Part shown: piece after piece, positions 36,141-44,144 of the stretch
Layout: each line of letters begins with the position of its first letter
Position numbering within the stretch: position 1 is the first letter of the stretch
From: Alkalicoccobacillus porphyridii
Lineage (GTDB): Bacteria > Bacillota > Bacilli > Bacillales > Bacillaceae_D
Direction of reading: 5' to 3'
NCBI RefSeq assembly: GCF_007293315.1
Contig: NZ_VLXZ01000003.1
Location: 186,001 to 250,000, forward strand
Length of the DNA stretch: 64,000 bases
Translations under genes and position numbers: made by a program
Notes under the pieces: generated by a model
Database searches by the model: none
Told to the model about the DNA's origin: nothing
The model's input: only the letters and a program-made list of their open reading frames with translations

Positions 36141-36208
36141 AGTATACTTTTTAGCACTATGTGCGATTAAAATGCGTACTTACATAATTGATATGTACTT
36201 AGTATACT
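36141..36208. promoter_or_regulatory. Paired HxlR operator candidates
   Basis: The palindrome AGTATACT occurs at 36141-36148 and 36201-36208, exactly 60 bases apart, within the hxlR-hxlA gap; the flanks make a longer mirrored pair (ACAGTATAC and GTATACTGT). B. subtilis HxlR is known to bind two sites ahead of hxlAB, so this fits, but the exact site sequence is inferred. Confidence 0.6.
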
Positions 36209-36296
36209 GTGTCTCAGACAGATAAATAAGATCATCAGTAGTTGAAGTTGATCTCGTTATGCGTCAAATCAGATTTTCAGAAGGAGATCATTTATT

Positions 36297-36929
36297 ATGA
36301 AATTACAATTAGCATTAGACCTTGTAAATATACCCCAAGCCATTGAACTTGTAGCTGAAGTTCAAGACTCAATCGATATCGTAGAAATTGGTACACCTAT
36401 TATAAACAGCTTAGGACATGAGGCAGTGCGTGCTATGAAAGAAGCCTATCCAAATCTAACTGTACTCGCAGATGTAAAAATCATGGATGCTGCTGGTTAT
36501 GAAGTGCAACAAGCATCTAATGCAGGCGCAGATATTGTTACCATTCTAGGTGCTGCAGAAGATAGCTCAATCCGTGGTGCTGTGAAAGCAGCTAAAAAAG
36601 AAGGTAAAGAAATCTTAGTTGATATGATTGCCGTTAAAGATATCGAAACACGTGCAAAAGAATTGGATCAGCTTGGAGCAGATTACATCTGCGTTCATAC
36701 TGGGTATGACCTTCAAGCAGAAGGCAAAGATTCTTTCGAAGACCTTCGTAAAATCAAAACAGTTGTCAAAAATGCAAAAACAGCAATTGCAGGCGGTATA
36801 AAGCTTGAAACCCTTCCAGAAGTGATCAAAGTCGGGCCGGATCTTGTGATTGTTGGTGGTGGCATTACATCCAAAGAGGATAAAAAATCAGCTGCACAAG
36901 AAATTAAAGCACTTATCAACCAAGGTTAA
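36297..36929 (+). CDS. hxlA: 3-hexulose-6-phosphate synthase
   Basis: 210 residues, an OMP-decarboxylase-fold TIM barrel. LQLALDLVNIPQAIELV, VEIGTPIINSLG, LADVKIMDAAGYE and IAGGIKLETLPEVIKVGPDLVIVGGGIT are the diagnostic strands; the Asp-x-Lys-x-x-Asp segment is catalytic. It joins formaldehyde to ribulose-5-phosphate. First gene of hxlAB; GGAGA precedes the ATG by 9 bases. Confidence 0.95.
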   Translation: MKLQLALDLVNIPQAIELVAEVQDSIDIVEIGTPIINSLGHEAVRAMKEAYPNLTVLADVKIMDAAGYEVQQASNAGADIVTILGAAEDSSIRGAVKAAKKEGKEILVDMIAVKDIETRAKELDQLGADYICVHTGYDLQAEGKDSFEDLRKIKTVVKNAKTAIAGGIKLETLPEVIKVGPDLVIVGGGITSKEDKKSAAQEIKALINQG

Positions 36930-36932
36930 TAC

Positions 36933-37490
36933 ATGAATATAACTAACTACCTAGAAGAGATCATCCACGAGCTGCAACATACCACTCAAGCAGTCTCAGA
37001 AACTGAAGCTGAGCAACTAGTGGATGCTATCCTATCCGCCAAAAAAGTATTTGTAGCTGGGGCAGGCCGCTCTGGATTCATGGGTAAATCATTTGTGATG
37101 CGTATGATGCATATGGGCATCGATGCCTATGCGGTTGGTGAAACGGTTACGGCCAACCTTGAACAAGGGGATTTATTAATTGTTGGAACAGGATCTGGAG
37201 AAACCAAAACCCTGATCCCATTAGTTGAAAAGGCGAAAAGCCTTGGAGGTACTGTGACCGCAGTCACTCTATCTCCGCAATCAACAATTGGAGAGCTTGC
37301 AGATCTGAATGTTATCCTGTCTGGAGCGCCTAAGGATAGACAAGATGTTCATTACGAAACGATTCAACCTATGGGCTCACTCTTTGAACAAACCTCTCTC
37401 CTTTTTTACGATGCAGTCATACTGCGTTTTATGGAGAAAAGAGAACTTGATTCTAAACAAATGTATGGCAAACATGCAAATCTTGAATAG
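36933..37490 (+). CDS. hxlB: 6-phospho-3-hexuloisomerase
   Basis: 185 residues, one SIS domain with VFVAGAGRSGFMGKSFVMRMMHMG and GTGSGETKTLIPLVEKAKSLG, plus the conserved C-terminal FEQTSLLFYDAVIL. It converts hexulose-6-phosphate to fructose-6-phosphate, completing formaldehyde fixation. It follows hxlA by 3 bases and is ended by a terminator. Confidence 0.95.
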   Translation: MNITNYLEEIIHELQHTTQAVSETEAEQLVDAILSAKKVFVAGAGRSGFMGKSFVMRMMHMGIDAYAVGETVTANLEQGDLLIVGTGSGETKTLIPLVEKAKSLGGTVTAVTLSPQSTIGELADLNVILSGAPKDRQDVHYETIQPMGSLFEQTSLLFYDAVILRFMEKRELDSKQMYGKHANLE

Positions 37491-37492
37491 CA

Positions 37493-37530
37493 AAAAAGAA
37501 GCAGGCATTCATCATGTCTGCTTCTTTTTA
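37493..37530. terminator. Bidirectional terminator after hxlB
   Basis: AAAAAAGAAGCAG, a 14-base loop, CTGCTTCTTTTT between convergent genes. Confidence 0.88.
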
Positions 37531-37539
37531 TTTGAGTAT

Positions 37540-38496
37540 CTAATTTAACTCCTCAGCAATCTCATCAACAACAATATTAAGCGCAATCGGTGAATAGTAT
37601 CCAACCCATAATGCTGTGTCTTTTTCATAAACTTGGTCTTCGGTAACGGCCTTTAGTCCTTTCCATACAGAAGTGTCCATAAAATCTGCTGTTAGTTCTG
37701 CATTGGTAGCATCTTGAAGTAGGAAGAAGTGGTCAGCATCCATTTCAGGTAGGATTTCAATAGAGATCATGGAGCTTGTGTCAGCTTGCCCCTCTGCCAA
37801 TTCAGGAGGTGTAAGTCCCAAATCATTATACAAAATTTCTGCCGTCCGATGATCGGTTGTATGAAGTCGGATCATATCGTCTCTCGGACGAATTAGAGCT
37901 ACTGTCTCTCCCTCCATCTTATCTGCCAACTCTTCTTTTAGTCCACTTACTTTTTCATTGTAGTCATCCACAATTTTTTGCGATTGTTCCTGTTCATCTA
38001 ATAGTTTTCCTATATTTAGCTGCACGTCTTTCCAGTCCTCCATGCGGTCAAATACAAGAGTAGGAGCGATACTATTCAGTTGATCATACATATCTTCATG
38101 TGCATCCGTCGCGATAATGAGATCGGGTTCAAGCGAAAGAATTTGTTCAACATTAGGCTCTTCATAGGTTCCAAGTAATGTAGGATCACCTGGTAGCTCA
38201 CCTAGATACTCAGGAAGTCCTTGATCAGTTCCTGCATATACCGTTCCAATTGGCTGTTTGCCCAATGCTAATAGATGATCTAGATATTGTACATCAAGGA
38301 CCACGATATCCTCTGGTATTTGATCGAAGGTGATTTCACCTTTAAGATGATCAATCGTCACTTCACTTTGTGATGAAGACTTTGCTTCTGCCTCAATTTC
38401 TTGTTGATCATTTTCCTCGTCTGATTGATTTGCACATGCCCCAAGCATCAAAAGAATTCCTGCTAATAGATTTATGGTCCATCCTTTTTTTATCAT
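37540..38496 (-). CDS. Ferric-siderophore ABC substrate-binding lipoprotein
   Basis: 318 residues with lipobox LLMLGAC (Cys at about 21) and a Glu/Gln-rich linker. The FepB/FecB (TroA-type) fold shows EDIVVLDVQYLDHLLALGKQPIGT, VEQILSLEPDLIIATDAHEDMYDQL and MEGETVALIRPRDDMIRLHTTDHRTAEILYNDLGL. Relatives bind ferric catecholate or hydroxamate complexes at the membrane. A Fur box is just upstream and a Btr-like regulator with a related sensing domain is divergent. No permease or ATPase gene follows, so it must use partners elsewhere. Confidence 0.88.
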   Translation of the reverse strand: MIKKGWTINLLAGILLMLGACANQSDEENDQQEIEAEAKSSSQSEVTIDHLKGEITFDQIPEDIVVLDVQYLDHLLALGKQPIGTVYAGTDQGLPEYLGELPGDPTLLGTYEEPNVEQILSLEPDLIIATDAHEDMYDQLNSIAPTLVFDRMEDWKDVQLNIGKLLDEQEQSQKIVDDYNEKVSGLKEELADKMEGETVALIRPRDDMIRLHTTDHRTAEILYNDLGLTPPELAEGQADTSSMISIEILPEMDADHFFLLQDATNAELTADFMDTSVWKGLKAVTEDQVYEKDTALWVGYYSPIALNIVVDEIAEELN

Positions 38497-38520
38497 TTTA
38501 ACGATCCCCTCTAATCTAAT

Positions 38521-38535
38521 TGATATTGATAATCA
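38521..38535. promoter_or_regulatory. Fur box
   Basis: TGATATTGATAATCA matches the 7-1-7 Fur consensus TGATAATNATTATCA at 13 of 15 positions. It lies 25 bases before the binding-protein gene and about 100 bases before the divergent AraC-type regulator. Confidence 0.72.
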
Positions 38536-38641
38536 TCTCCACTTATACTACTATAAAGGTGCAATCCTTTACCGTCCATGGACATTCCCGTTGTACCATG
38601 TATGATAACGACACATTTGATTAGAAGGAGGGGATATTCTC

Positions 38642-40234
38642 ATGCAAACGAACGAAAACCTCAAAAAAGATTTGTCAGCTTTTTTATATACATTAGAAAG
38701 TGCTACTTATTTTGAAACAACATCAACTTTAAAACAAGAACAAGCGCTTCATAGCTTGATTATTTTAAAGGAGCCGACTGGATGGATTGATCTAAACGGA
38801 GATATCCACCATATTGATGAGGACTCCATCTTTTTCTTACATGCTGACATACACAAACAGCAAATGATTCAGTTCCAACAACGTGTGTCCGGGTATCACT
38901 TTCAGTTTTTTTCATTAAAAGATAAAGGAAAAGGAAACTACGAAGCTAGCTCTCTTGCTTGTCCGCAAAAGCTAGTCACGGCTCAATCTTTATTACTCCA
39001 ATCAAAAGCACAAGAAGTCATGAATCACCAAACTCAGGACAAGATGATGAGCAATATTCTATTTCAGACATTAATACACACCTTACTTAACGAACTAAAA
39101 ATCGAAAAATCTGTATCGATTGAACAACTTATTCACAAAAGCAGAGAATACATCGACAACCATTACCAATTAGAAATCACTCGCGAACAGCTTGCTCAAA
39201 TGACTGGACTGAACGCTGATTATTATTCAAGAAAGTTCAAACAACGCTATCAAAAAAGTCCCATCGCTTACTTAAATGATGTGCGACTGCGTCAAGCTAA
39301 ACAAAGATTGATCCAAACAAACGAACCGATTCGTTCTATTGCGAAACAGGTTGGATTCAGTGATGAGTTTTATTTCAGTCGAAAATTTAAAGCAAAGGAA
39401 GGCTCTTCGCCTACCATTTATATCAATAAATTAAAACAATCAAACCGTGTTGCTTCTCTTAATCACCTTGTCACTGGTCACTCCATAGCACTTGGCTTAG
39501 AGCCATACGCAGCCATTAGGAATGATTCCTTTCCAATTACGATCAAATCTATTGAGATTGGTCATCATCAGCCTAACCTAGAAAGACTGTTTACTGTAAA
39601 GCCAGATCTCATTGTACGATGTGCAACAGCAGATCAAAAGCAAACTACTAAAGACGAATTGTACAATCAGATTGCACCTACAGTCACCCTAGCATTCCAA
39701 GACAGCTGGCAAAAAAATTTAGGTATTGTTGCCCGTCTAGTAAATAGAGAACAAGAGGCTAAGACCTTTTTGGAAACCTACCATCAAAAAGCTGAAATCG
39801 TTAGTAAACAAATAAAACAGAGCATCGGGAGCGGGAGCGTTTTAATACTCGGAATTGGAGAAGGCTCACTTTGTATATATGGCAAGCGGAATCTTGGTAC
39901 CGTCCTTTATAACGACTTACACATCTCACAGGCTTCTGGTTTTGAAAACATTGATCATTTGAAAGTCATTTCTCTTCATGAATTGTCGATGATCAACCCT
40001 GACCATATATTGCTAACCATCTATAGAGATAAACATAGACTTCCTAGTAAACAGGCCATTCGTAAACAATTGCTGCAGCTACAGCAAAGTGCTGAATGGG
40101 CCTCTCTACGTGCAGTCAAACATAACAGAATCTATTCTATTTTGGACACGAATCATTTATATACGAGCTATAACGCATACTCTAACAGCCTATTTCTTAA
40201 TAAAATGAACCAGCTACTAGTTAACGGTCAGTGA
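38642..40234 (+). CDS. Btr-like AraC regulator fused to siderophore-binding domain
   Basis: 530 residues with GGAGG 8 bases before the ATG. An N-terminal domain of about 150 residues is followed by an AraC helix-turn-helix pair (about 165-265: ITREQLAQMTGLNADYYSRKFKQRYQKSPIAYLNDVRLRQAKQ and GFSDEFYFSRKFKAKEGSSP), then a periplasmic-binding-protein-like domain (about 275-525). This is the architecture of B. subtilis Btr (YbbB), which senses ferric bacillibactin and activates feuABC. Its C-terminal domain resembles the divergent lipoprotein, consistent with sensing the same siderophore class. Confidence 0.86.
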   Translation: MQTNENLKKDLSAFLYTLESATYFETTSTLKQEQALHSLIILKEPTGWIDLNGDIHHIDEDSIFFLHADIHKQQMIQFQQRVSGYHFQFFSLKDKGKGNYEASSLACPQKLVTAQSLLLQSKAQEVMNHQTQDKMMSNILFQTLIHTLLNELKIEKSVSIEQLIHKSREYIDNHYQLEITREQLAQMTGLNADYYSRKFKQRYQKSPIAYLNDVRLRQAKQRLIQTNEPIRSIAKQVGFSDEFYFSRKFKAKEGSSPTIYINKLKQSNRVASLNHLVTGHSIALGLEPYAAIRNDSFPITIKSIEIGHHQPNLERLFTVKPDLIVRCATADQKQTTKDELYNQIAPTVTLAFQDSWQKNLGIVARLVNREQEAKTFLETYHQKAEIVSKQIKQSIGSGSVLILGIGEGSLCIYGKRNLGTVLYNDLHISQASGFENIDHLKVISLHELSMINPDHILLTIYRDKHRLPSKQAIRKQLLQLQQSAEWASLRAVKHNRIYSILDTNHLYTSYNAYSNSLFLNKMNQLLVNGQ

Positions 40235-40334
40235 ATAAAGTCTTAAATGTTCAGCAAAATCTCGTAAATGTCTATGTTCAACTTTTGCCTACTAACGAAT
40301 AATGAATAATAACAGTTAGCTAGGAAGGTGAATT

Positions 40335-41090
40335 ATGGCAATTAAGACCTCACAAATGGAACAACTTAAGCCTTTTAGCATTCTTCCCTGTGGCGCGAAA
40401 GCAGAGGGTTTACCAGCTAGTCATCTATTGGACGAAGAACTATGTCGTTCGTTTCTTTCTCAATATATGCTAGATATCAAGGCACCTAATCAAAGGGTTG
40501 CTGCCTCATTATTTATGAAGCAATACGCTAGAATAACCGTTGCAGCAGCTCTTTATCACATAAGCTTATATAATGGATTTGTATCTTTACCTATTGAACG
40601 ATGTCTGTTTAGTAAAGACCGTACATTGCATATTCAACAAGATGAATGCGAGTGGATAGAATGGGACTGTGGAGATCGTGAAACGTGGCTAACGGAGATG
40701 TTGCACCCACTTTTTGCAGAGCACTTAACTCCTATGATTTTGGTGCTCCAGCGAGAATCTAAGCTTCCATCAAAAATCCTTTGGGAAAATGTAGCCGTGC
40801 GTATAAACTCTTTTTATCGCAAGATGTTGACACAGGAGCTTACCCCTGTAGAATCTACACAGATCAAGGATGACTTTCATTTCCTCAAAGAGGCAAGCGG
40901 AGACCTTTTTCAATTAAAAAAGAACCCCCTAGCTACCTTCTTACACTTAGAAACTGAGGCCTGCACACGTCGCACCTGCTGTATGTATTACTTAATGGGT
41001 AAAAATGAGTACTGTGGCGTATGTCCACTACCTAAAGAGGCTGGGACAAAAGTAATTAAACATAATGAAAAGACGAATGATCCTAAGTGA
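40335..41090 (+). CDS. FhuF-like siderophore-iron reductase
   Basis: 251 residues. The C-terminus carries Cys-Cys-x10-Cys-x2-Cys (CCMYYLMGKNEYCGVC), the unusual 2Fe-2S site of FhuF proteins, and an upstream TRRT segment typical of the group. The remainder is the IucA/IucC-C-terminal-like domain that accompanies it. It is expected to reduce ferric siderophores in the cytoplasm to free the iron. It is 100 bases after the Btr-like regulator on the same strand and probably belongs to the same iron-uptake regulon. Confidence 0.85.
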   Translation: MAIKTSQMEQLKPFSILPCGAKAEGLPASHLLDEELCRSFLSQYMLDIKAPNQRVAASLFMKQYARITVAAALYHISLYNGFVSLPIERCLFSKDRTLHIQQDECEWIEWDCGDRETWLTEMLHPLFAEHLTPMILVLQRESKLPSKILWENVAVRINSFYRKMLTQELTPVESTQIKDDFHFLKEASGDLFQLKKNPLATFLHLETEACTRRTCCMYYLMGKNEYCGVCPLPKEAGTKVIKHNEKTNDPK

Positions 41091-41101
41091 ATTCATTCGT
41101 C
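41072..41101 (+). terminator. Hairpin at the end of the FhuF-like gene
   Basis: GACGAATGA and TCATTCGTC pair across the stop codon, followed by a T-rich stretch (TTTCGTATTTTATT). The stem includes the last codons of the gene. Confidence 0.6.
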
Positions 41102-41130
41102 CTTTCGTATTTTATTATTTTAACAAGCGT

Positions 41131-41249
41131 AAGGAGAACCCGAGACTCCTGTGGAAAAGAACGAGTCTGAAGACATCGAAGTGGTGGTTTTCCGCTTCGA
41201 GGGCTGAGGCCGTTCCCACGGAAAGCGAGGGATTCTCCTGGAGCGGATT
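41131..41249. repeat. Bacillaceae-type dispersed hairpin element, copy B
   Basis: About 119 bases of imperfect palindrome: AAGGAGAA and TTCTCCT at the ends, CTCCTGTGGAA facing TTCCCACGG inside, then AAGCGAGGGATTCTCC and GGAGCGGA. It shares the CCTGnGGGA/AAGCGnG/GGAGCGG layout with the element at 17504-17617 and sits, like it, between convergent genes. The two differ in the middle, so they are diverged copies. The small frame reading through it is not believable as a gene. Confidence 0.72.
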
Positions 41250-41383
41250 TGTTGCAATGTTCGTGTTTTAAGTGAAGGTTTTATGTTTTGTCTCAGCCTG
41301 TTAGTATATTTGGCTCTAACAATTGAAAAATCTAGTTTATGAAATCCCTATTTCTACTTCTGTTAAAGTTTTATAGAAGTGTC

Positions 41384-42451
41384 CTACTCTTCCTTCTTTT
41401 TTGCTGTATACTTTCGAATCGCTGGCAGAATTTTTGTTCCAATTAACTCAATATTTTTCTCCAGCTTGTCAAAAGGTACGCCACCAAAGTCCATTTGCGC
41501 GACATATCGTTGGTGCCCATACAACTCGTGTTGATAAAGGATTTTCTCTATGATTTGATCAGGGCTGCCCACATTAATGATACTCCGGCTGTCAGCTCCC
41601 TGGGCAAAATGGTGCTCTGGAAAACCTCCTCCGTTGGTACGTTTCATACCTTCATTGATATGTGGATAGTACTCTTTGAGAGCCTGCTGTGTGGTTTCAG
41701 CCGCATAAAAGAAACCCGCTGTGGCCACAGGCAGCGTCGCAGGATCAATTCCTTTTTCTGTAGCTGCCATTCTGTAGGCATCAATCGTTTGCTTAAATGC
41801 TTCGGCAGGCCCGCCAAGATGGGCCATAAACATCGGCACTCCGGCATGCCCGGCTTTGATCGCACTGGCTGGTGATCCACCTACCGCGCGCCAGATTGGA
41901 AGCTTTCCACCTACTGGTCGAGGAAGAACCTTGGCATCTTTTAGTGGGGCTCGAAACGCTCCACTCCAATTGACCGTTTTCTCTGCATTAATTTTACGCA
42001 GCAAATCAAATTTCTCTTCATATAACTCTTCATAATTGTGTAGCTCATAACCAAGCAGCTCAAATAAGCCCACTCTTGAAGCCCGTCCCGCTACAATTTC
42101 GGCACGCCCTCCTGAAAGCAGATCAATCGTTGAGAAATCCTCATACACCCTCACTGGATCAGACGTACTAATAATCGTCGAGCTACTAGCTATTTTAATT
42201 GTACTTGTAGCTTGAGCAATCGCTGAAAGCACAACCGAATGCGCTTGTGTTGCAAAGTACTCCTGATGGCTCTCGCCCACACTAAAAAAATCCAACCCCG
42301 CTTGCTCAGCTAGCTGGGCCAAACGGATAATTTCCTTTAATCTCTGTTGTGCCGGAATTCTCTCTCCCGTCCATGGATTTGGCAAATGATCACCTAATGT
42401 ATATAACCCAAATTCCAGCCCTTTTGCTGGATCCATTCGGTATGTCTCCAC
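41384..42451 (-). CDS. LLM-class flavin-dependent oxidoreductase
   Basis: 355 residues from the GTG at 42451, which follows AGAGGTG by 6 bases; the open frame extends 32 codons further without support. Luciferase-like TIM barrel: FGLYTLGDHLPNPWTGERIPAQQRLKEIIRLAQLAEQAGLDFFSVGESHQ, IKIASSSTIISTSDPVRVYEDFSTIDLLSGGRAEIVAGRAS and LPIWRAVGGSPASAIKAGHAGVPMF. Members use FMNH2 (or F420, unlikely in this group) to oxidise small organics; several are uncharacterised monooxygenases. Transcribed alone, facing the iron-reductase gene. Confidence 0.88.
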   Translation of the reverse strand: METYRMDPAKGLEFGLYTLGDHLPNPWTGERIPAQQRLKEIIRLAQLAEQAGLDFFSVGESHQEYFATQAHSVVLSAIAQATSTIKIASSSTIISTSDPVRVYEDFSTIDLLSGGRAEIVAGRASRVGLFELLGYELHNYEELYEEKFDLLRKINAEKTVNWSGAFRAPLKDAKVLPRPVGGKLPIWRAVGGSPASAIKAGHAGVPMFMAHLGGPAEAFKQTIDAYRMAATEKGIDPATLPVATAGFFYAAETTQQALKEYYPHINEGMKRTNGGGFPEHHFAQGADSRSIINVGSPDQIIEKILYQHELYGHQRYVAQMDFGGVPFDKLEKNIELIGTKILPAIRKYTAKKKEE

Positions 42452-42582
42452 TCTTATCACCTCTGAACCATTATACGAGCCGATAGGATAAAAGAGCAAA
42501 AAATACCTTCTAACCATTACCCCTATCTTTTTTAGAAAAATAGTCACTGTGATTAAATCTGAACAATAACTTAAGCTAATTC

Positions 42583-42627
42583 AAAATCACAGCAGTAAGG
42601 AGGACTTCTCTACGGCTGTGATTTTTC
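42583..42627 (-). terminator. Terminator of the sigma/GyrI-like gene cluster
   Basis: AAAATCACAGC and GGCTGTGATTTTT flank a 20-base loop just after the stop codon of the last gene of the cluster. Confidence 0.85.
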
Positions 42628-42633
42628 TTGTAA

Positions 42634-43137
42634 CTATTCAATTTTCTTTAGTTGGACAGGGATTAGAATGTTGAATCCTGGTCTTTCGGATAACACATCG
42701 TCATACGGGTGAATTTCCACCTTGATAGGCAATGGATCATACGTTTCAATTTCCGGATCTAGATATGGTTTATACGTTTGATTCTCTCGAAAGAACTCTG
42801 CCACTTGGTCGTAAGCTGTAGATAAGTCATCTTCTTTTTTATGAATAAACTCAGCATACGAATTAGCAGGAAGTCTAATTGGCTGCATACCTTCAAGTAG
42901 AGGACCAAAATCCAGTACTTCCATTGCGGCGTAGTAGGTAAATCCATCTGGACGGTCATGAATGCTTATACCAAGAGCCTGATTTGGATTAGCAAGCTGC
43001 GGGATGAAATCCGAGAATTTTTTTAATGTAGTAATCGTATGATGAATATCCCCTCGAATTGCTTCGTCAAAGGTACCGCTCCATTTATACCCGACAGCTA
43101 GAATGTCTTTTCTGACTTTTACTAAAGCTGAGTTCAT
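42634..43137 (-). CDS. GyrI-like small-molecule-binding protein
   Basis: 167 residues, GAGGGG before the ATG. The text LVKVRKDILAVGYKWSGTFDEA, ALGISIHDRPDGFTYYAAMEV and MQPIRLPANSYAEFIHKKEDDL...YDQVAEFF fits the AraC-effector-binding/GyrI (SOUL-like) fold, without a DNA-binding part. Such stand-alone domains bind cationic or aromatic small molecules and can protect against toxins. It is the last gene of a four-gene minus-strand cluster with another GyrI-like gene, a VOC gene and a sigma factor. Confidence 0.78.
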   Translation of the reverse strand: MNSALVKVRKDILAVGYKWSGTFDEAIRGDIHHTITTLKKFSDFIPQLANPNQALGISIHDRPDGFTYYAAMEVLDFGPLLEGMQPIRLPANSYAEFIHKKEDDLSTAYDQVAEFFRENQTYKPYLDPEIETYDPLPIKVEIHPYDDVLSERPGFNILIPVQLKKIE

Positions 43138-43185
43138 CTGTTCCCCTCTTTACCTGCTATTTTATTTAAACAAACGTTTCATTAA

Positions 43186-43665
43186 TTATTTGTTCTCACC
43201 AATTGGAATAAGAATCTCTGCTTTAAATTCATGCATATCATCCTCAGGATAAAAAATTTCAACTGGCATTGTATTGTTTAAATGAATTTGACTAAAGCCC
43301 TTCTCTGCCATCCAAGTAAATAGACGTTCATAGCCTTCTCCTATGGTTTGGTTAGAGCATTGTATTTTTGCATAACGCACTTTAGGCAAGCTAAATCCTA
43401 TCATTCCCTCGGGTACATCTTTAATCTCTGAGACTTCCACGCAAGAAAAATAGGTTGCAACAAAGTTATTGCACATGTATGGGCTGAATATGACATCTCT
43501 CTTTTTAGATTCTCTAATCTCATGGACACGTGATTCGAAATCCAGCTGCAGGTTGATGGCTGCTTCAGGGAAAGCATTCGGAAAATTAGCGGTTGTACTT
43601 ACTCCAACAAATTGAAAAGATGTGGTGATCGTTTCACACGTAAATGTAGCGACAGCTTGATTCAT
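43186..43665 (-). CDS. Second GyrI-like effector-binding domain protein
   Basis: 159 residues from the ATG at 43665, preceded by GGAGG 9 bases upstream; the in-frame ATG five codons earlier overlaps that site. VATFTCETITTSFQFVGVSTTANF, YFSCVEVSEIKDVPEGMIGFSLPKVRYAKIQC and GYERLFTWMAEKGFSQ match the GyrI-like fold, though less closely than its neighbour. It lacks a DNA-binding region. The pair of paralogous folds in one cluster may sense different ligands. Confidence 0.75.
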   Translation of the reverse strand: MNQAVATFTCETITTSFQFVGVSTTANFPNAFPEAAINLQLDFESRVHEIRESKKRDVIFSPYMCNNFVATYFSCVEVSEIKDVPEGMIGFSLPKVRYAKIQCSNQTIGEGYERLFTWMAEKGFSQIHLNNTMPVEIFYPEDDMHEFKAEILIPIGENK

Positions 43666-43695
43666 CTTATTTTCCTCCATATCTATTTATAGACT

Positions 43696-44067
43696 TTATA
43701 CATCCACAATGATAGAAAATTGATTATCCTCACAATCAAAGAAGTCAAATCCTTTAATCGGTCCATGTTCTCTAATCTCTGTGACCTTTACACTTTTCTT
43801 TTTTAATTCAGAATGATAGTCTTCTAAATTTTCTACCGTGAAATTGTAAAAACTGTTTTCAAAACCAGTATGGTCAGGAAATGTAAGCTTTGGCTTATTA
43901 TTTACCTTTACAAGAGTAACGTATTGTTTCTGTTCGTTAAAATAAAAATCAGCTCCTTGGTGCTCTGGCCATACACCAACTAAATTCAATCCAAAGGTAT
44001 TTTCATACCAGCTACTGGCAGTCTGCACATCAAATACTGGAATGAACACCGCTCCTATTCGAACCAT
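43696..44067 (-). CDS. VOC (glyoxalase/bleomycin-resistance) family protein
   Basis: 123 residues: IGAVFIPVFDVQTASSWYENTFGLNLVGVWPEHQGADFYFN and a C-terminal FDFFDCEDNQFSIIVDV, one beta-alpha-beta-beta-beta module pair of the vicinal-oxygen-chelate fold. Only part of the usual metal-ligand set (His, Glu) is evident, so it may bind a drug or metabolite rather than act as an enzyme. GGAGGTG lies 6 bases before the ATG. It is second in the cluster after the sigma factor. Confidence 0.82.
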   Translation of the reverse strand: MVRIGAVFIPVFDVQTASSWYENTFGLNLVGVWPEHQGADFYFNEQKQYVTLVKVNNKPKLTFPDHTGFENSFYNFTVENLEDYHSELKKKSVKVTEIREHGPIKGFDFFDCEDNQFSIIVDV

Positions 44068-44144
44068 CTCTTCACCTCCCTCATCAGTTGTTATAGATAC
44101 TAACGAAGAAAGAGACAGGTTTCTTACATTCTCCTTGTATTTAT

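Noticed and set aside
41065-41271. Open frame of 68 codons overlapping the FhuF-like gene end
   Set aside because: It reads through a terminator hairpin and the dispersed element and has no family resemblance or ribosome site.
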